Shown here piece after piece: positions 1 to 11,439 of a stretch of DNA of 64,000 nt; within the stretch, counting starts at the first letter, position 1, and every line of letters starts with the position of its first letter. Position numbers and translations under genes: made by a program. Below the pieces are notes generated by a model. The model made no database searches, was not told where the DNA came from, and was given only the letters and a program-made list of their open reading frames with translations. Source of the stretch: Lycorma delicatula (lineage: Eukaryota > Arthropoda > Insecta > Hemiptera > Fulgoridae); the NCBI RefSeq assembly GCF_047948215.1, contig NC_134463.1, forward strand, positions 52,263,201 through 52,327,200, in the 5' to 3' direction.

Positions 1-2290
1 ACATAACCAAAAGGCAGGAAACTTTTCCGGTCAATGGTTGATTAAAATTTGGAGTGTTTGTCATCGAGGCGATCAACCTACTAGCCTACGGAACTAAATA
101 AAATTCCCGATCTCCTGGATTTTTTCGTTTTCAAGGGTATTTCTAGGAACTATTTACATGTTGAACTACATTTTGACTTGTCATTAGATCATACATCGGT
201 TGTACTTACAATGTCTATTACCGTTTCACTGACTGCTAGGTCTCCCACTTTGTTTAATAATTTTACCAACAAACGATGTTTTCAAGACTTTTTGGTGGAA
301 AATATAAAATTGGACGTGCCTTTGAAGTCGCCGGCCAATGTGGACAATGCAGTAAACGGGTTGAAAAAATTGATTCCATCATGTCGTGGGCCTCCACGTC
401 CAATTTGGATTTTGCTCCCCCAGCTCAAAATACGTATCCGGTTTTCATCAGAGAGCAGATAGAAGAACGCCGGAGATTACAACGTGTATGGCAGAGAACT
501 TACCCTGCTAAGAAGAGAAGTTCTAACAGGACTTTTCAAGAACTAAAAAGGTTAATTCGAGCATTTAAGAACACTGAGTTTCAATCCTACATTGAGAATA
601 TTATTGTGAGCAGGCTACTGAGTACACTTTATGGAAAGCTGCTAAATCGTTCAAGAGACCCCTGCAATCTATTCCTCCTCTCCGTAACATTGACAGAACG
701 TGGACGAGAAGTTTTCAGGAAAAGGCGGCCTTATTTGCTCAACACTTTTTCGTTGTATTCCATCCCAATGATGTCGAGACAGATCCGGTTATGATCAGAG
801 AAATCTCCGATTATTTGGTTTTACCTTTCCACGTATACTTGCCGATTACGCGATTTACAGTACACAAGGTCTTTTCAGTCATTAACGAAGAAATACATCC
901 AGCAAAGGCGCCGGGGTATGATTTGGGTTCTGCAGGCATTACCTTGGCATGCGATACGATTGGCTACTTTGATTTTCAATGTTATTATCCGAACTGATCA
1001 TTTTCCTGATCTGTGGAAAATTTCACATTTAATTCTTATAGCAAAACCGGGTAATGATCCCACAAATGTAACGTCTTACAGGCCTATCAGCCTGCTCCCC
1101 GTGCTCTCTGAGGTCTTTGAAAAGCTCTTTTTGAAAAGACTAAAGCGGTTTGTGGACTATCACATTCCGGCTCAACAATTTAGGTTTAGGGAGCAACATT
1201 CTCCTGTGGAGCAGGCAAACAGGTTTGTAAACGATATAAATCATGCTCCTGTCGCGAAACAGTACTGGTCAGCGGTTTTCCTTGATGTCAGTCAGGCTTT
1301 TGACAAGGTTTGGCATATTGCGTTGCTCTATAAACTGAAAAAGGATTTACCTCATACTTTCTATGTAGTACTAAAATCTTACCTAGAATCCAGGTGCTTT
1401 CAAGTTAAACATGGAGAGGTTTTGACGGATTGGTTCCTTACGCAATCAGGGGTCCCTCATGGAAGCGTTCTCGGACCCATCTTGTATGTTCTGTTTACGG
1501 CTGACTTGTCAATTACGACAGATACCACAGTTGCAACGTTTTCTGACGATACTGCAATTTTTGCTGCCCACAAAAATCCGACAATTGCGTCTCGTTTTAT
1601 TCAAGATAATGACTCTCCTCCAATCGTGGTTTACATGCTGAAAAATAAAAATAAACGAAACAAAATAAAAGGACGTCACGTTCACTATTTCTAAGGAAAA
1701 CTGTCTTCCTGTTTCTATCTTCAATCTTGACCGACGACTTATTTGAGCGAAACATATCAAATCTAAGCGAAAACAGTTGTATCTCAAGTTTAATTCATGT
1801 ACTGGCCGATAGGACATAGATCTCGGCTTTCAGTAAAAAGTAAATTATTGGTTTATAAATCAGTTTTGAAGCCTGTTTGGACTTACGGGCTTGAATTTTG
1901 GGGTACAGCATGCAACTCCACTATTGACATACTTGAACGCTACCAGAAAAACCCATTGCAAAAATTGCTAAACATACCCTGGTAAGCAATAGCTTCGTAT
2001 ATAATAATCTTAAGTTGCGAACCGTTCGGCAGGGAATCTCTGTGATCAGCTTGCGGTATCAAAATCGTTTACATCGGCACGCGAATTATTTGGGGGTCAA
2101 TTTATTGGATAACACGATCAGTGATTTTTCAAGATTGCTAAGTAACAATATTCTTTATTTGCCTTATCGTCTCAATTAGGTGACTTTATGACTGTAAGGA
2201 GTGCTCTTCTATTTCATTTCTTTAATTTCATTATTATCGTTAAGTCACCAGCCGCTGGGTCTGTGTCTACTTAATGTTAGTTCAAATAAT
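1..2290 (+). pseudogene. Jockey-clade non-LTR retrotransposon ORF2 relic, 5' end beyond window
   Basis: The intact element would encode an endonuclease and reverse transcriptase that insert copies by target-primed reverse transcription. The C-terminal endonuclease is visible from about 109 (PDLLDFF) to the SDH-type motif near 180, here LDHTSV with Ser changed to Leu. A linker follows (276-794), then the reverse transcriptase with SYRPISLLP near 1075, LDVSQAFDKVWH near 1284, GVPHGSVLGPILY near 1450 and the catalytic FSDDTAI near 1540. The thumb and C-terminal part continue at 1797-1985 (YKSVLKPVWTYGLEFWG). Traces such as HANYLGVNLLDNT reach about 2120, and a presumed 3' untranslated tail runs to about 2290. 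Frames change around 276, 800 and 1630-1800, and stops are present, so it is dead. The N-terminal endonuclease lies left of base 1. Clade assignment rests on motif resemblance. Confidence 0.85.
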
Positions 2291-3039
2291 GATCTTATTT
2301 ATTGTTCATTTTTTTTTATTTTTGAGAGAGAGATAATAGAAGAGATACAGTATCTAACATTATAGTACAGATTAGGTCTGAACTATTGGCTGATGAATTA
2401 TAAAGAAAATACTTTTTAAAATAAAGGTCCAAATTTCTTGCTGGTAAAAAAAATCTGGTAATTAATTGCAATTCGTTATTTAATAAAAGGCAGAAACGTT
2501 TTTCCTATAAAATCATTTTAAGCTGTATTTGTGTATTTATAATATAATAATAATTTTTTATCGAAAAACAATAACCAAAGATTAAACATTCATTAAAACT
2601 GATTTTAAATAAATTAACTTGAGAGTAAAGAATTGTTTTTCCTTTTTTTTAAATTTGGATCTTCCCCATCAGCTGACGTATTAAGCTACTTTAGTGTATT
2701 TACGGCTATCAAAAAACTAAAATTTTTACATTTTAAATGCTTTAAATAACTTGGAAGATCGATCTAAATTTAAAATAAATTTTTAACATTTTTTTAAATT
2801 AAAGAACTATTTAACACACACCATTGGTGTGGGATGGACAAAAAGTTCTTACACTGGTTTCAAACTTATCGATTTAGAAATATTTCCGATGCAGAATACT
2901 CCTTTTCTGAAAATTAAGTCCTTTTCTGAAGCAATATATAAGAAAAATAGATGAAGTAATTTTTTTTTGGAACGAGGGTAAATATTAAATAATAATTTTT
3001 GGTAATTAGTGATTTCTATAAAAAAAACCTCAACTTTTT
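2291..3039. other. AT-rich spacer, nothing recognised
   Basis: This stretch consists of runs of A and T with a GAGA-rich patch near 2325. I see no coding motif, RNA gene or clear repeat boundary. Confidence 0.5.
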
Positions 3040-3296
3040 TTGTGAGAAAAAGTTTTTGCTATGTACCCCAGTAAAGATATGAAATTTTACTTCGCTCAAA
3101 TCAACTCCACCCCTTTTTCTGATTTTTGTAAACATTTAATACTAGCTTTCTACCACCCCCCTACCAAAAAATAGCATCTGTGTACTAAGTTTGAAAAACC
3201 CTGTCAATGGGTCTAGAGTTTACACCAAATGCAGACCAACATACATACATACTAGATACGCACAAACCTCCAATTTATAATAAAGATAGATTTTTT
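3040..3296 (+). repeat. Probable 3' tail of a non-autonomous transposable element
   Basis: The segment has moderate complexity and closes with a run of CATA repeats (aacatacatacatac), a short AT-rich end and aaagatag. Segments at 6420-6600, 7860-8010 and 57180-57560 have the same organisation: a degenerate AAA-rich body, a phrase resembling an ACAAAC/CATACATAC run and an AT-rich terminus. Such tails are common in insect non-LTR or SINE-like elements. The family is not identified and the start is approximate. Confidence 0.35.
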
Positions 3297-3503
3297 GGAC
3301 TTGGAAAAACTGGAATAAATTTTTTTATTTTTTAGTTCATTACTCCTCTGATATTTAATTCCTCTAAGGTTTGATATAATTCTTCTGATCTTAATTTTTG
3401 TACACATTCTATAGTTTCAGCAATTGTGTAACTGTCTATTTTATTAAAGAATTGGAGGATCGCTTCTTACTTTCAAATAAAATAAGTTTAAAAGAAGTGC
3501 CGC

Positions 3504-3572
3504 AAAAAATGTGTATATGTAATTTAATAGGCGTAAAAGGAAGTTATGTGGTATCCACATCAGATTTTTTAT
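3504..3572 (-). repeat. Terminal fragment of the ~680 bp dispersed repeat
   Basis: The block from tgtgtatatgtaatttaa to cacatcagatttttta matches the terminal 70 bases of the repeat copies at 40555-41242 and 56050-56660. It stops a few bases short of the 3' terminus of the neighbouring Helitron (3579). Confidence 0.6.
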
Positions 3573-3589
3573 AGTTAACTAGCTATACC

Positions 3590-4680
3590 CGCCACGCTTC
3601 GCTGTGGCACATTGTGGTTGCATGGATGAGAAATGAGAAACAAAACAAAGCATATGTTTCATAGAAGTTTAATTTTTCAATACTTGTGGATATACAATAT
3701 TTTATTGTTTTTCCACTGTCTGCGTAGATATAAAAGCTATCTGGTTGCCCATATGAGAAGCAATCCGCATCTAAATCTAAACCACACAATTCTAAAGATT
3801 GACCTTGAGCTTTATTGATTGTGATTGCAAATGCCAATCGAATTGGGAATTGCAATCTTTTAAATTAAAATGGAGTATCGGTCGGGATTATGGGTATTCG
3901 AGGAATGAGGACTTCTTCACCTTTGAAAGGCCCCGTTAAAATCGTTGCTTTCACTACGTTATTCATCAATTTCTTAACTGCAAGTCGCGTGCCGTTGCAG
4001 AGTTTTGGCTGATTAATATTCCGCAACAGGATAATTGTCAATTTTTGATCGAACCGTTGCTAGAATCAATGTAATGAGAAATGTTTTCCCAGTTCCTCCT
4101 GGTGCATCAAAGAAGAAAGTTCCCCCAACTCCGTCATTTATCATTTGCATTATGCAATCATAAATTCCTTTCTGTTCACGCGTTAATTTGGAAATGTTTG
4201 ATTGGACATATGACTGAAGATCACCAATGTTGTAACTCTGTTCACGGCGTAAATCCACATCAAATGAAGCAATCGCAGCTCGGGTGGGTGCTGGCATTCT
4301 CAATTGACTAGAACTTTATTTGCAATAGCTAAGCACTTGTCTTCAATATTTATCAATGCTTCGTTGTAAATGCCTTCTGTAAATTCCATGGTCATATTGG
4401 TATTTTCTAGGCGTACTCTATGCAAAATATCCTCAGCCATATGCAATCCAATCGATATCTTTCCCATAACTCTGCGGGTGATGAAGGGAAGCAATCGGTC
4501 AATATAATTACGAATAATGCGCGAATTTAGTTTGGATGTGCAGTGTTGCACGCGTCATTAATACATATATCCCACTGTTGGTCGTTTTCTAATAAATTCA
4601 GAGCTTGGTGAAAGGCGCAGCTCAATCACGACACGATCACACAAAAGTACCTCGATTAAAGTGAATATTTGATTCAGATT
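3590..4680 (-). pseudogene. Helitron Pif1-like helicase, C-terminal relic
   Basis: The functional protein is the helicase half of the RepHel rolling-circle transposase. Reading right to left, a segment with LENDQQWDICIN and IRALFVIILTDCFPSS resembles the region before the helicase. Then comes AILNIEDKCLAI-like sequence, and then the ATPase start with the Walker A motif DAPGGTGKTF, residues 66-75 of the reading frame at 4303-4013. After SKIDNYPVAEY a large middle portion is missing. The frame resumes with LMNNVVKATILTGPFKGEE and continues into AFAITINKAQGQSLELCGL, the conserved C-terminal helicase block, at 3855-3583. Several frameshifts and the internal deletion make it non-functional. No Rep domain is visible. 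Confidence 0.88.
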
Positions 4681-4697
4681 GTATAATAATCTGAATC
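4671..4697. repeat. 10 bp perfect inverted repeat
   Basis: The arms gattcagatt and aatctgaatc flank a 7-base spacer. The repeat lies inside the Helitron, upstream of the helicase relic in transcriptional sense. Confidence 0.6.
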
Positions 4698-4884
4698 AGA
4701 TGCAAGTGAATACGTTTTTTTTTTTTTTTTTGTTAATAAACAATGTAATTGGGAACAGGTATTGTTTCACATGTGACTGCGGTTGTCGTTATCTGGGCTA
4801 TAAGAATGTTGGGTGTTTTAATTTATTTACTGTAAGTCATCCTTCTTGGTGGCTTTTCTTTTTGTTTTGGTGTTTTTTTTTTTA

Positions 4885-5460
4885 AAATAAAATACAGATT
4901 TTTTAGCTGTTAAATATAATTCAAAGAAATTTGTTACTTAATCAGTTGTGATTTTGTTTACATTGGCAACGGCCATACGGGCTCTTTGTGATTGGTCGAT
5001 GTGTTTGACAGCGGCCATCTTGCATTGATCTGAATGGTTTTCCTTTGTTTACATTTTTATCTGATTTATATTAGCCTCTTATTTATTAAAAAACTGTAAA
5101 AATCAACAATAGATGAAAACAATCTTTGATGCGGGTTATATATCGTGCTAATTTTTTTTTTATCTTGTTTTTATTTTTTTTAATAAAATACAGATGTTTT
5201 AGCTGTTAAATATAATTCAATGAAATTTGGTCGTTGTGTTTGACAGCGGCCATCTTGTATTGATCTGATTGGTTTTCCTTTGTTTGCATTTCCAAATTAA
5301 AAATGTACAAATTAAAAATAGACAGATAGATTTATTAAAAATAGATGAAAACAATCTTTGATGCGGGTTATATATCGTGCTAAAATTTGAGCTTAATCGG
5401 TGCAGAACATTTTGAGTTTTTGAAGCCGTACACAAACGAACTTAACATTTTTATATATAT
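4885..5460 (-). repeat. Imperfect tandem duplication of the Helitron 5' region
   Basis: The block starting aaaatacagat...tttagctgttaaatataatt at about 4889 recurs about 297 bases later, near 5186. The phrases gacagcggccatctt and gatgaaaacaatctttgatg also occur in both blocks (5010/5246 and 5113/5344). The smaller offset for the later phrases shows that the right-hand unit has an internal deletion. The right-hand unit ends at the Helitron 5' terminus. Confidence 0.75.
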
Positions 5461-5463
5461 AGA

Positions 5464-6311
5464 TAATCAAAGGTCATATATACAAAAAATAAATAAGTCT
5501 GTATTATATGTTATGAGAAATTAAATATTTTTTTTTTTATTTTTAGCTAATATCTTATAATATTAGCTATTATCTTATAATATTACTTTGGTAATAAATT
5601 TTTGTGTTCATTTTTTAGGTTGTGAGTTTCCTAGTACGTAAATTAAAGTGTCTGTGAAAGTATGTGTGTAATAGATATAAAATATCTATTACGATAATTT
5701 TTTTTATTTTTTTTAGTTTTAATGTTTCTTTACAGCTAATTTTTATATCATTTACAATTATGATATTAAAATAATTGTTATTTAACTATTTCTTAGTTAA
5801 TTTCATAAAAAATAATGATTACTTTCTCTAACTTTTAATTGCAAACTTTTCTTGTGTGTTTTAATAAGTAAAGGAACTATAATATTTATCACTTTTATTC
5901 CTTTTAAAGTAATATTTTTGTAACTAAAGGGTCTAGTACTGTAACTAGGAAGATTTTTTTAATGTTTTGTTTGAACTTTTGTTCATTTTTTTCTATTTAT
6001 TATCGTTATTAATAATAAGAATTTAATCATTATTCATTTATAAGTAAAAAACACAATTTATTTTGACAAAAAAACATAATTTACCAAACCTGAAGAACAT
6101 ATATAATATTCCATTGTTCAGAAACTTGTTAGAAAATTTTAATTGTTAATAATCATCTCAATTATTTTTCATCTAAATTTTTGTACGGTACGAACTTTGT
6201 ACATTTAAGATTAATTTACTAGTTTGCTAACCGGTCAGGTCTCGTTTGCTCGCCCGACTGCCTAACAAGGGGTCGTTATCCTCATGGTTGTGAAAATATT
6301 AAATATTTTAC
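5464..6311. other. AT-rich spacer, nothing recognised
   Basis: Mostly A/T runs. A short GC-richer patch at about 6230-6290 is isolated and has no identifiable affinity. Confidence 0.5.
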
Positions 6312-6420
6312 AGATATTCATTGAAGAAAAAAGTAATCATTTTATCTCATTATATTTCTGTTGCCATAGTGACAGAAATATAATGTAGTAAAAGGATTAA
6401 TCTGCCTTTAATGAATATCT
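6312..6420. repeat. 109 bp imperfect inverted repeat (hairpin or small MITE)
   Basis: The left arm starts agatattcatt and the right arm ends aatgaatatct. The innermost 13 bases of each arm (attatatttctgt and acagaaatataat) pair perfectly around a 10-base loop. The outer parts pair with mismatches. The structure could be a small foldback element or a palindromic relic. No target duplication is obvious. Confidence 0.6.
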
Positions 6421-6600
6421 TTAATATCTTAACCCCCCAAGGGTGGTAATTTCTTGATCTATGGTTTAAAACGTTCCCTGGGATAATATAAATGTATCCT
6501 GAAAATTTGAAAGTATTAAATTCGATTTATTTTTGTGTAATGCTATTTCAAATAAATAGACAGACAAACTTTACCATTTATATGTAGGATTTAAACTACA
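6421..6600 (+). repeat. Probable 3' tail of a non-autonomous element
   Basis: The segment ends with aaatagacagacaaacttt, an AT stretch and gtaggat. The organisation matches 3040-3296, and the family is unidentified. Confidence 0.35.
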
Positions 6601-8281
6601 TAATAAAACTTTTAAAATCCATTATGAATTTTCTCATTGGCTTAATATAAAGTCACAAGTCTCCAGGGTGTTATAAACTAGTGCCAACTATGAAACCTTA
6701 CTAACTTCTGATGCTAATAAAAATGTCTTTTGTCTGGGAAGAAACTCAAATTATCTTTTACCATTGTGTAATATAGTGGCTTACAATAAATCAATAATAC
6801 CATGTAATTTTCTAAGCCATAAACATTTCAAGATTATTATACTAGGTTATCTGTTTTATTTTTCTCCGTTATCGAAAAAAGATCTCTACAATAAGGTGAA
6901 TAAAGGGTCAAGTAGACCAGGAGAAAGTTACTGATAGCAGTAATAAAAGAGTAAAAAGAGAATTTTCGGACATTGAAGCAGTTTAAAATTGCCGATTATG
7001 AAGACAAAAATTTCATGAATGGGAGTAGATGTTATAAATAAATGCAAACGTAAAATTTAATATAATTTTTTTGCTTTACAAATATTCTTTTGTTTAACAA
7101 TGTAATCTCGAAAATATTTATAATTATTTTATATACAATTTTTGTTTGTTGATTCAGATTTTGCTCAGAAATGTTACAATAGTTTAATTTTTTCTTTTAA
7201 TTTATGAAATTTAAGTACAACTTTACTATCAACGGTGGGGGAGACACCTACCTTAGGTAACAGCTCTAACCGTAACCTAAATACCCTTCGTGTATAAAAA
7301 TATATATAATAGTATAATAGCACCCCTTTTCCCGCACTGACTCGTACTTGCTTTTCCCGTCGCGGTCAAGTTTTTTATTTTAATATTTTAATCAAATAAA
7401 CCAATCGCATCACACATACAGTAACAGTGGCTGTGTTGGTTGAGCCGCAGCACTGTACACCATCGCACACCTTAAAAATTGAAATTCAAATAAAAGAAAC
7501 CGAAAATGGTTTTCATACATCTATTTGCAAGTTCGAATATACTGAATATTTCTTTTAGTATAGTCGGAAATGGGAAAAGATTTTAAATTGTTGATGAAAA
7601 TAATTTACCTTTCTTCATCCTTTTCAAGGTCGAATTTCAAAAAATGAAGAAATTGATTTTTAGATATTACATAAAGATTATAAAAATAAAAAAAATCAAG
7701 ATTATATCGTCATTTATTAGTAAGAAATTAAAAAATTAACGGAATATCAAAAAAAAAAAATCTATTTTAATCCTTTAAACTTGGAATTTAAAAAAATCTA
7801 GAAATAGATACTTAGATTAAATTAAAGATAGTAAATTTCATTGTTACTCCATTTTACCCATTAAAACTCGGAATGTCAAAAAAATCCTTTTCAGTGTGCT
7901 CTTACATTGTAAGAAGAATCTGTATATAAATTTTCATCAATTTATCTTCAGTAGTTTTTGCTGGGGGTTGGTTGTGAATCAAACATGACTTCTACTTTTA
8001 TACGTAGCTGTGAGGCAGAAAGAACAACAATGAATCTAAATAGGAGATTATAAAATAAATTTATAATTTATAACTAATGTTTTCTCTCTTTTATTTATAC
8101 AGTTTGTTTTTTTTTTTGTGAGATGAATAAGTACCGGATAGTTTACTTAAAACCGCTACAGTCGATATATAATACAGGCTATATTTGCAACATGTAACAT
8201 GTAACATTTTATGAATGAATTGAAAAATTGAAACGTACATTAAATTAAATTCTATATTTACATTAGCAAAAGTTTACATAT
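6601..8281. other. AT-rich spacer with two unidentified medium-complexity patches
   Basis: At 7230-7480 there is a patch with cggtgggggagacacctacc and a GC-richer run near 7330-7460 that does not translate into anything I recognise. At 7860-8010 there is another tail-like segment similar in layout to 3040-3296. The rest is A/T runs. Confidence 0.4.
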
Positions 8282-8530
8282 TTATATTTTTAAAGTGAGC
8301 GCCTTGCTCAGCGAAGCATTTTGTGCTCGGAAGATCATATTGAGAGTCACCTGCCGCAAAACGTTGTTGTCAATGCCGTTATTTTCTTGTTGGTTGCTCG
8401 CCTTTAGTTTGTCAATAATGTAAGAATTTGATTCATAAATTCTAACGTTCAAATAGCTCCTAAGGAAAAAATTGCATCTGGACAAAAGGGGGAACGCCTT
8501 TACCACTCCTTACTGATAGTTCGTTCTTTG
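8150..8530 (-). pseudogene. IS630/Tc1/mariner-type transposase, C-terminal relic
   Basis: The minus-strand frame 8506-8282 reads CNFFLRSYLNVRIYESN, then IIDKLKASNQQENNGIDN and VLRQVTLNMIFRAQNAS. This corresponds to the end of a DDE/D transposase after the third catalytic Asp: the CDFFLWGYLK-like phrase, then helices ending in RAxxCxxxxGGHFxHLL. The same region is preserved in the mariner at 51776-53108, but the two are clearly different families. The catalytic domain itself is gone. Downstream, at about 8150-8220, lies the presumed 3' end of the element. The fragment is inactive. Confidence 0.65.
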
Positions 8531-8536
8531 GTAAAT

Positions 8537-8785
8537 GACACATGAACGCTTTTTCTTTTTTTTAACTTTATTTTAATTTAAATATATTAATTTATTAATT
8601 AATTACTTAATTATTAACCTCTGATTGTAAAAACATCTTTACAATAAATAATAATTCAATAATAACAATAAAAAAAGATCAGAAGTTATTAGTGAAATAA
8701 CATTTTACGTACTTTTAATAATGCATATATGTAATTTAATAGACGCACAAGAAAAGCAGGTGGTGTCCGCATCAGATTTTTTGTT
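8537..8785 (-). repeat. Partial copy of the ~680 bp dispersed repeat
   Basis: The sequence from tttttaactttattttaattt to the terminal cgcatcagattttttg matches the AT-rich half and the terminus of the copies at 40555-41242 and 56050-56660. The half with the tRNA-like arm is missing. Confidence 0.7.
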
Positions 8786-8859
8786 ATATTACTTTAGAAC
8801 TGTTGTGCTATTATTTAAGGATTGATTACATTGGTGATGGCAATAAGGATATGAGTGTA

Positions 8860-9557
8860 CGGGGAAACGTGATGCGATGGAGGCTACGAGAAATTCCTGG
8901 AAAATGAAATGGACGACAGGTGGAGGAGGATTTAATTGGATCTGGCGGCTAATTACAGACATAGATCTTTGGCTAAATAGTGGTAATAGCAAAAAGAATT
9001 TCTTCATGACACAAATGTTAACAGGTCATGGGACTTTTAGTATTATTTGCATAGGTACGGCAGATGTAGTTCCTCCTGCTGCATGTATTGTAGTAGGGTG
9101 GATACTGCGGAACATACAATCTTCGAGTGTGAAGAATGGCGCGTTTTACGTAGGCAAGCTGGTCTGGATGGGCTCCAGTCAGAGAATTTAATACGTTTTC
9201 TTTTGACATCAGATGAAAATTGGAGGGCTTTTTATTCGTTTGCTATTAAGTTGCTACGCAAAAAGTCGAGAAGGGACGCCGGCGTAGATTTTAGAATTAC
9301 GGAAGGGCGTAATTAAAAAGTATAGACCAAGACCCGGTCTCCGGGACCGAGATAGTAGTGTGCGGTACACCTCTTCTCGGAAATTATAGGCAGTCGATAA
9401 AAAAGATCCACTTGGTGGGGGGGGGGGGGCTGAACTGCCATGCCGTTAAGTGCGGGACCCTCTTAGAGTTGAAGGACGCTCTCCTGGGCTGAGGTTTACT
9501 TGATTGTATGTCCGGCCCCGGGGGAGTAAGGGATAATAAAAAGAAAAAGAAAAAAGC
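8860..9557 (+). pseudogene. R1-like non-LTR retrotransposon, 3' end of ORF2 plus 3' UTR
   Basis: The C-terminal part of an ORF2 protein is present in two frames. At 8877 onward FMTQMLTGHGTF follows a stretch resembling WxWRLIPDI. The frame then shifts, and at 9047-9316 YGRCSSSCCMYC leads into a zinc knuckle, CMYCSRVDTAEHTIFEC (C-X2-C-X7-H-X4-C), and ends in ITEGRN. The 3' UTR runs to the A-rich end near 9557. It contains a 13-base G run (9417-9429) and an imperfect terminal stem (9479-9490 with 9514-9526). The 5' boundary is uncertain and no target duplication was found. Related copies lie at 33544, 53507 and 61947. Confidence 0.8.
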
Positions 9558-9951
9558 TCCTTGTACTTACCACTAGAGGAAGGCTTCAATATAGGTTGAT
9601 AATTTCAGTGATTATTAATTAATAACGTTTAACTACCTGAAATACAATTTCAGAAGTGTTAGTGATTTACTAATTAAGATAATAATAATTTTGTTTCTGA
9701 GAGATGTTAATGAGCGATTACAAAGCATTATATTAATAATGAAAGTCACAGGGTCTATTTGGTTTTGCTTACTTATTTCTTTTAGAAGCAGATATAAAAT
9801 ATGTTTTAAATCATTTTACGTAAATTGTGGTTTACTGTAGATTTAACAATATCGTTGTAATTATTAAAAAAATAGTTTATATTGCAGCTCTTATTGTCCT
9901 GATTTTTTTTAAATTAATCATTTTTATTGAATTATATCTAATTAATAAAAA
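9558..9951. other. AT-rich spacer, nothing recognised
   Basis: No coding, RNA or repeat signal was recognised here. Confidence 0.5.
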
Positions 9952-10033
9952 TGAACTGTTAGGGTAGTTACCCTAACAGTTCATTTTAGTTAGGGTAACA
10001 GTTCATATTAGGGTAGTTACCCTAACAGTTCAT
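9952..10033. repeat. Palindrome and partial direct copy
   Basis: At 9952-9983, arms tgaactgttagggta and taccctaacagttca flank a 2-base spacer (15 bp perfect). The block agggtagttaccctaacagt and the following bases, starting at 9961, are repeated exactly from 10010. An intermediate rearranged copy, gttagggtaacagttcat, lies between them. The pattern suggests slippage or foldback duplication. Confidence 0.8.
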
Positions 10034-10597
10034 GAATGAAATTCAGAATATTATTTCTTTCACCTATAGTCTATCAGTAACTTACCGAACCACTTCTTTG
10101 TTTTCATGGACTTTCCACACCGTAATTACTTGTGGCGTGACCTAAATCGCGTTGAACTTAATTCACGCTAGAAATTTGCTACTTCACTCTTTTCCTCGCA
10201 GAATGCTCTCTGGAAAATCTACACTCAGAACTCTCCTCTCGCAGACTGATACCATAACGTCTCGCTTAGACTGATTGTCAACTGGTCTTCCCCGAGTATT
10301 TGAACTCCTATCTTCTTTACCTGTCGACCGGACCTAACTCAAAGCGTGAGAATGATCGTCCACCATCTCACATTCCCATGAAATTCTTACCCGGTCCAGT
10401 AACTCTTCTGACGGAAAAACATCTATTTAGGTGTGTCAGTGGGCAGTATTACAAAAGACGATTGTTAAACGGACCTGTTACCTTTACTAAAAGGGTTTCT
10501 GTTAGCCTCTTTCTGGATTTCCTCCATCATTATATTTTTCTACTACTTTCTTCTTAATTGGCAGGAAGCCGTGATCCGTGGTCCGCTACACCGATCT
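10034..10597. other. Unidentified GC-richer segment
   Basis: From about 10100 to 10560 the base composition is more balanced than its surroundings and the sequence is non-repetitive, as in transposon-derived DNA. Neither strand gave a motif I recognise, and short open frames here lack support. Confidence 0.35.
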
Positions 10598-10662
10598 TGT
10601 TACAATATCATCCTCATTCATCCTCTGACGTAATACCTTAAGGTGGTTCCGGAGGTTAAACA
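10598..10662 (+). repeat. SINE 3' fragment
   Basis: The phrase atcctcattcatcctctgac followed by gtaatacctta and ggttccggaggttaaa is the 3' part of the tRNA-derived SINE seen complete at 44631-44923. The fragment is followed directly by the CA tract. Confidence 0.75.
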
Positions 10663-10670
10663 GGAAAAAA

Positions 10671-11439
<769 letters not shown>

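Larger units (their letters stand above)
3579..5463 (-). mobile_element. Helitron rolling-circle transposon, degenerate, with both termini
   Basis: Read on the minus strand, the element begins with TCTATATATATAAAAATG at 5463 and ends with CTAG at 3582-3579. The flanking bases are A on the 5' side and T on the 3' side, the expected Helitron insertion context. Just inside the 3' end is a hairpin, gccacagcgaagcgtggc (about 3589-3606), in the usual position for the rolling-circle terminator. The interior holds a broken helicase gene (3590-4680) and a duplicated 5' end region (4885-5460). The Rep nuclease domain is absent, so this copy is non-autonomous. Confidence 0.85.

Noticed and set aside
9952..10033. 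ttaggg-containing sequence as telomeric repeat
   Set aside because: Only isolated units inside palindromes; no tandem array, and insects usually have TTAGG.
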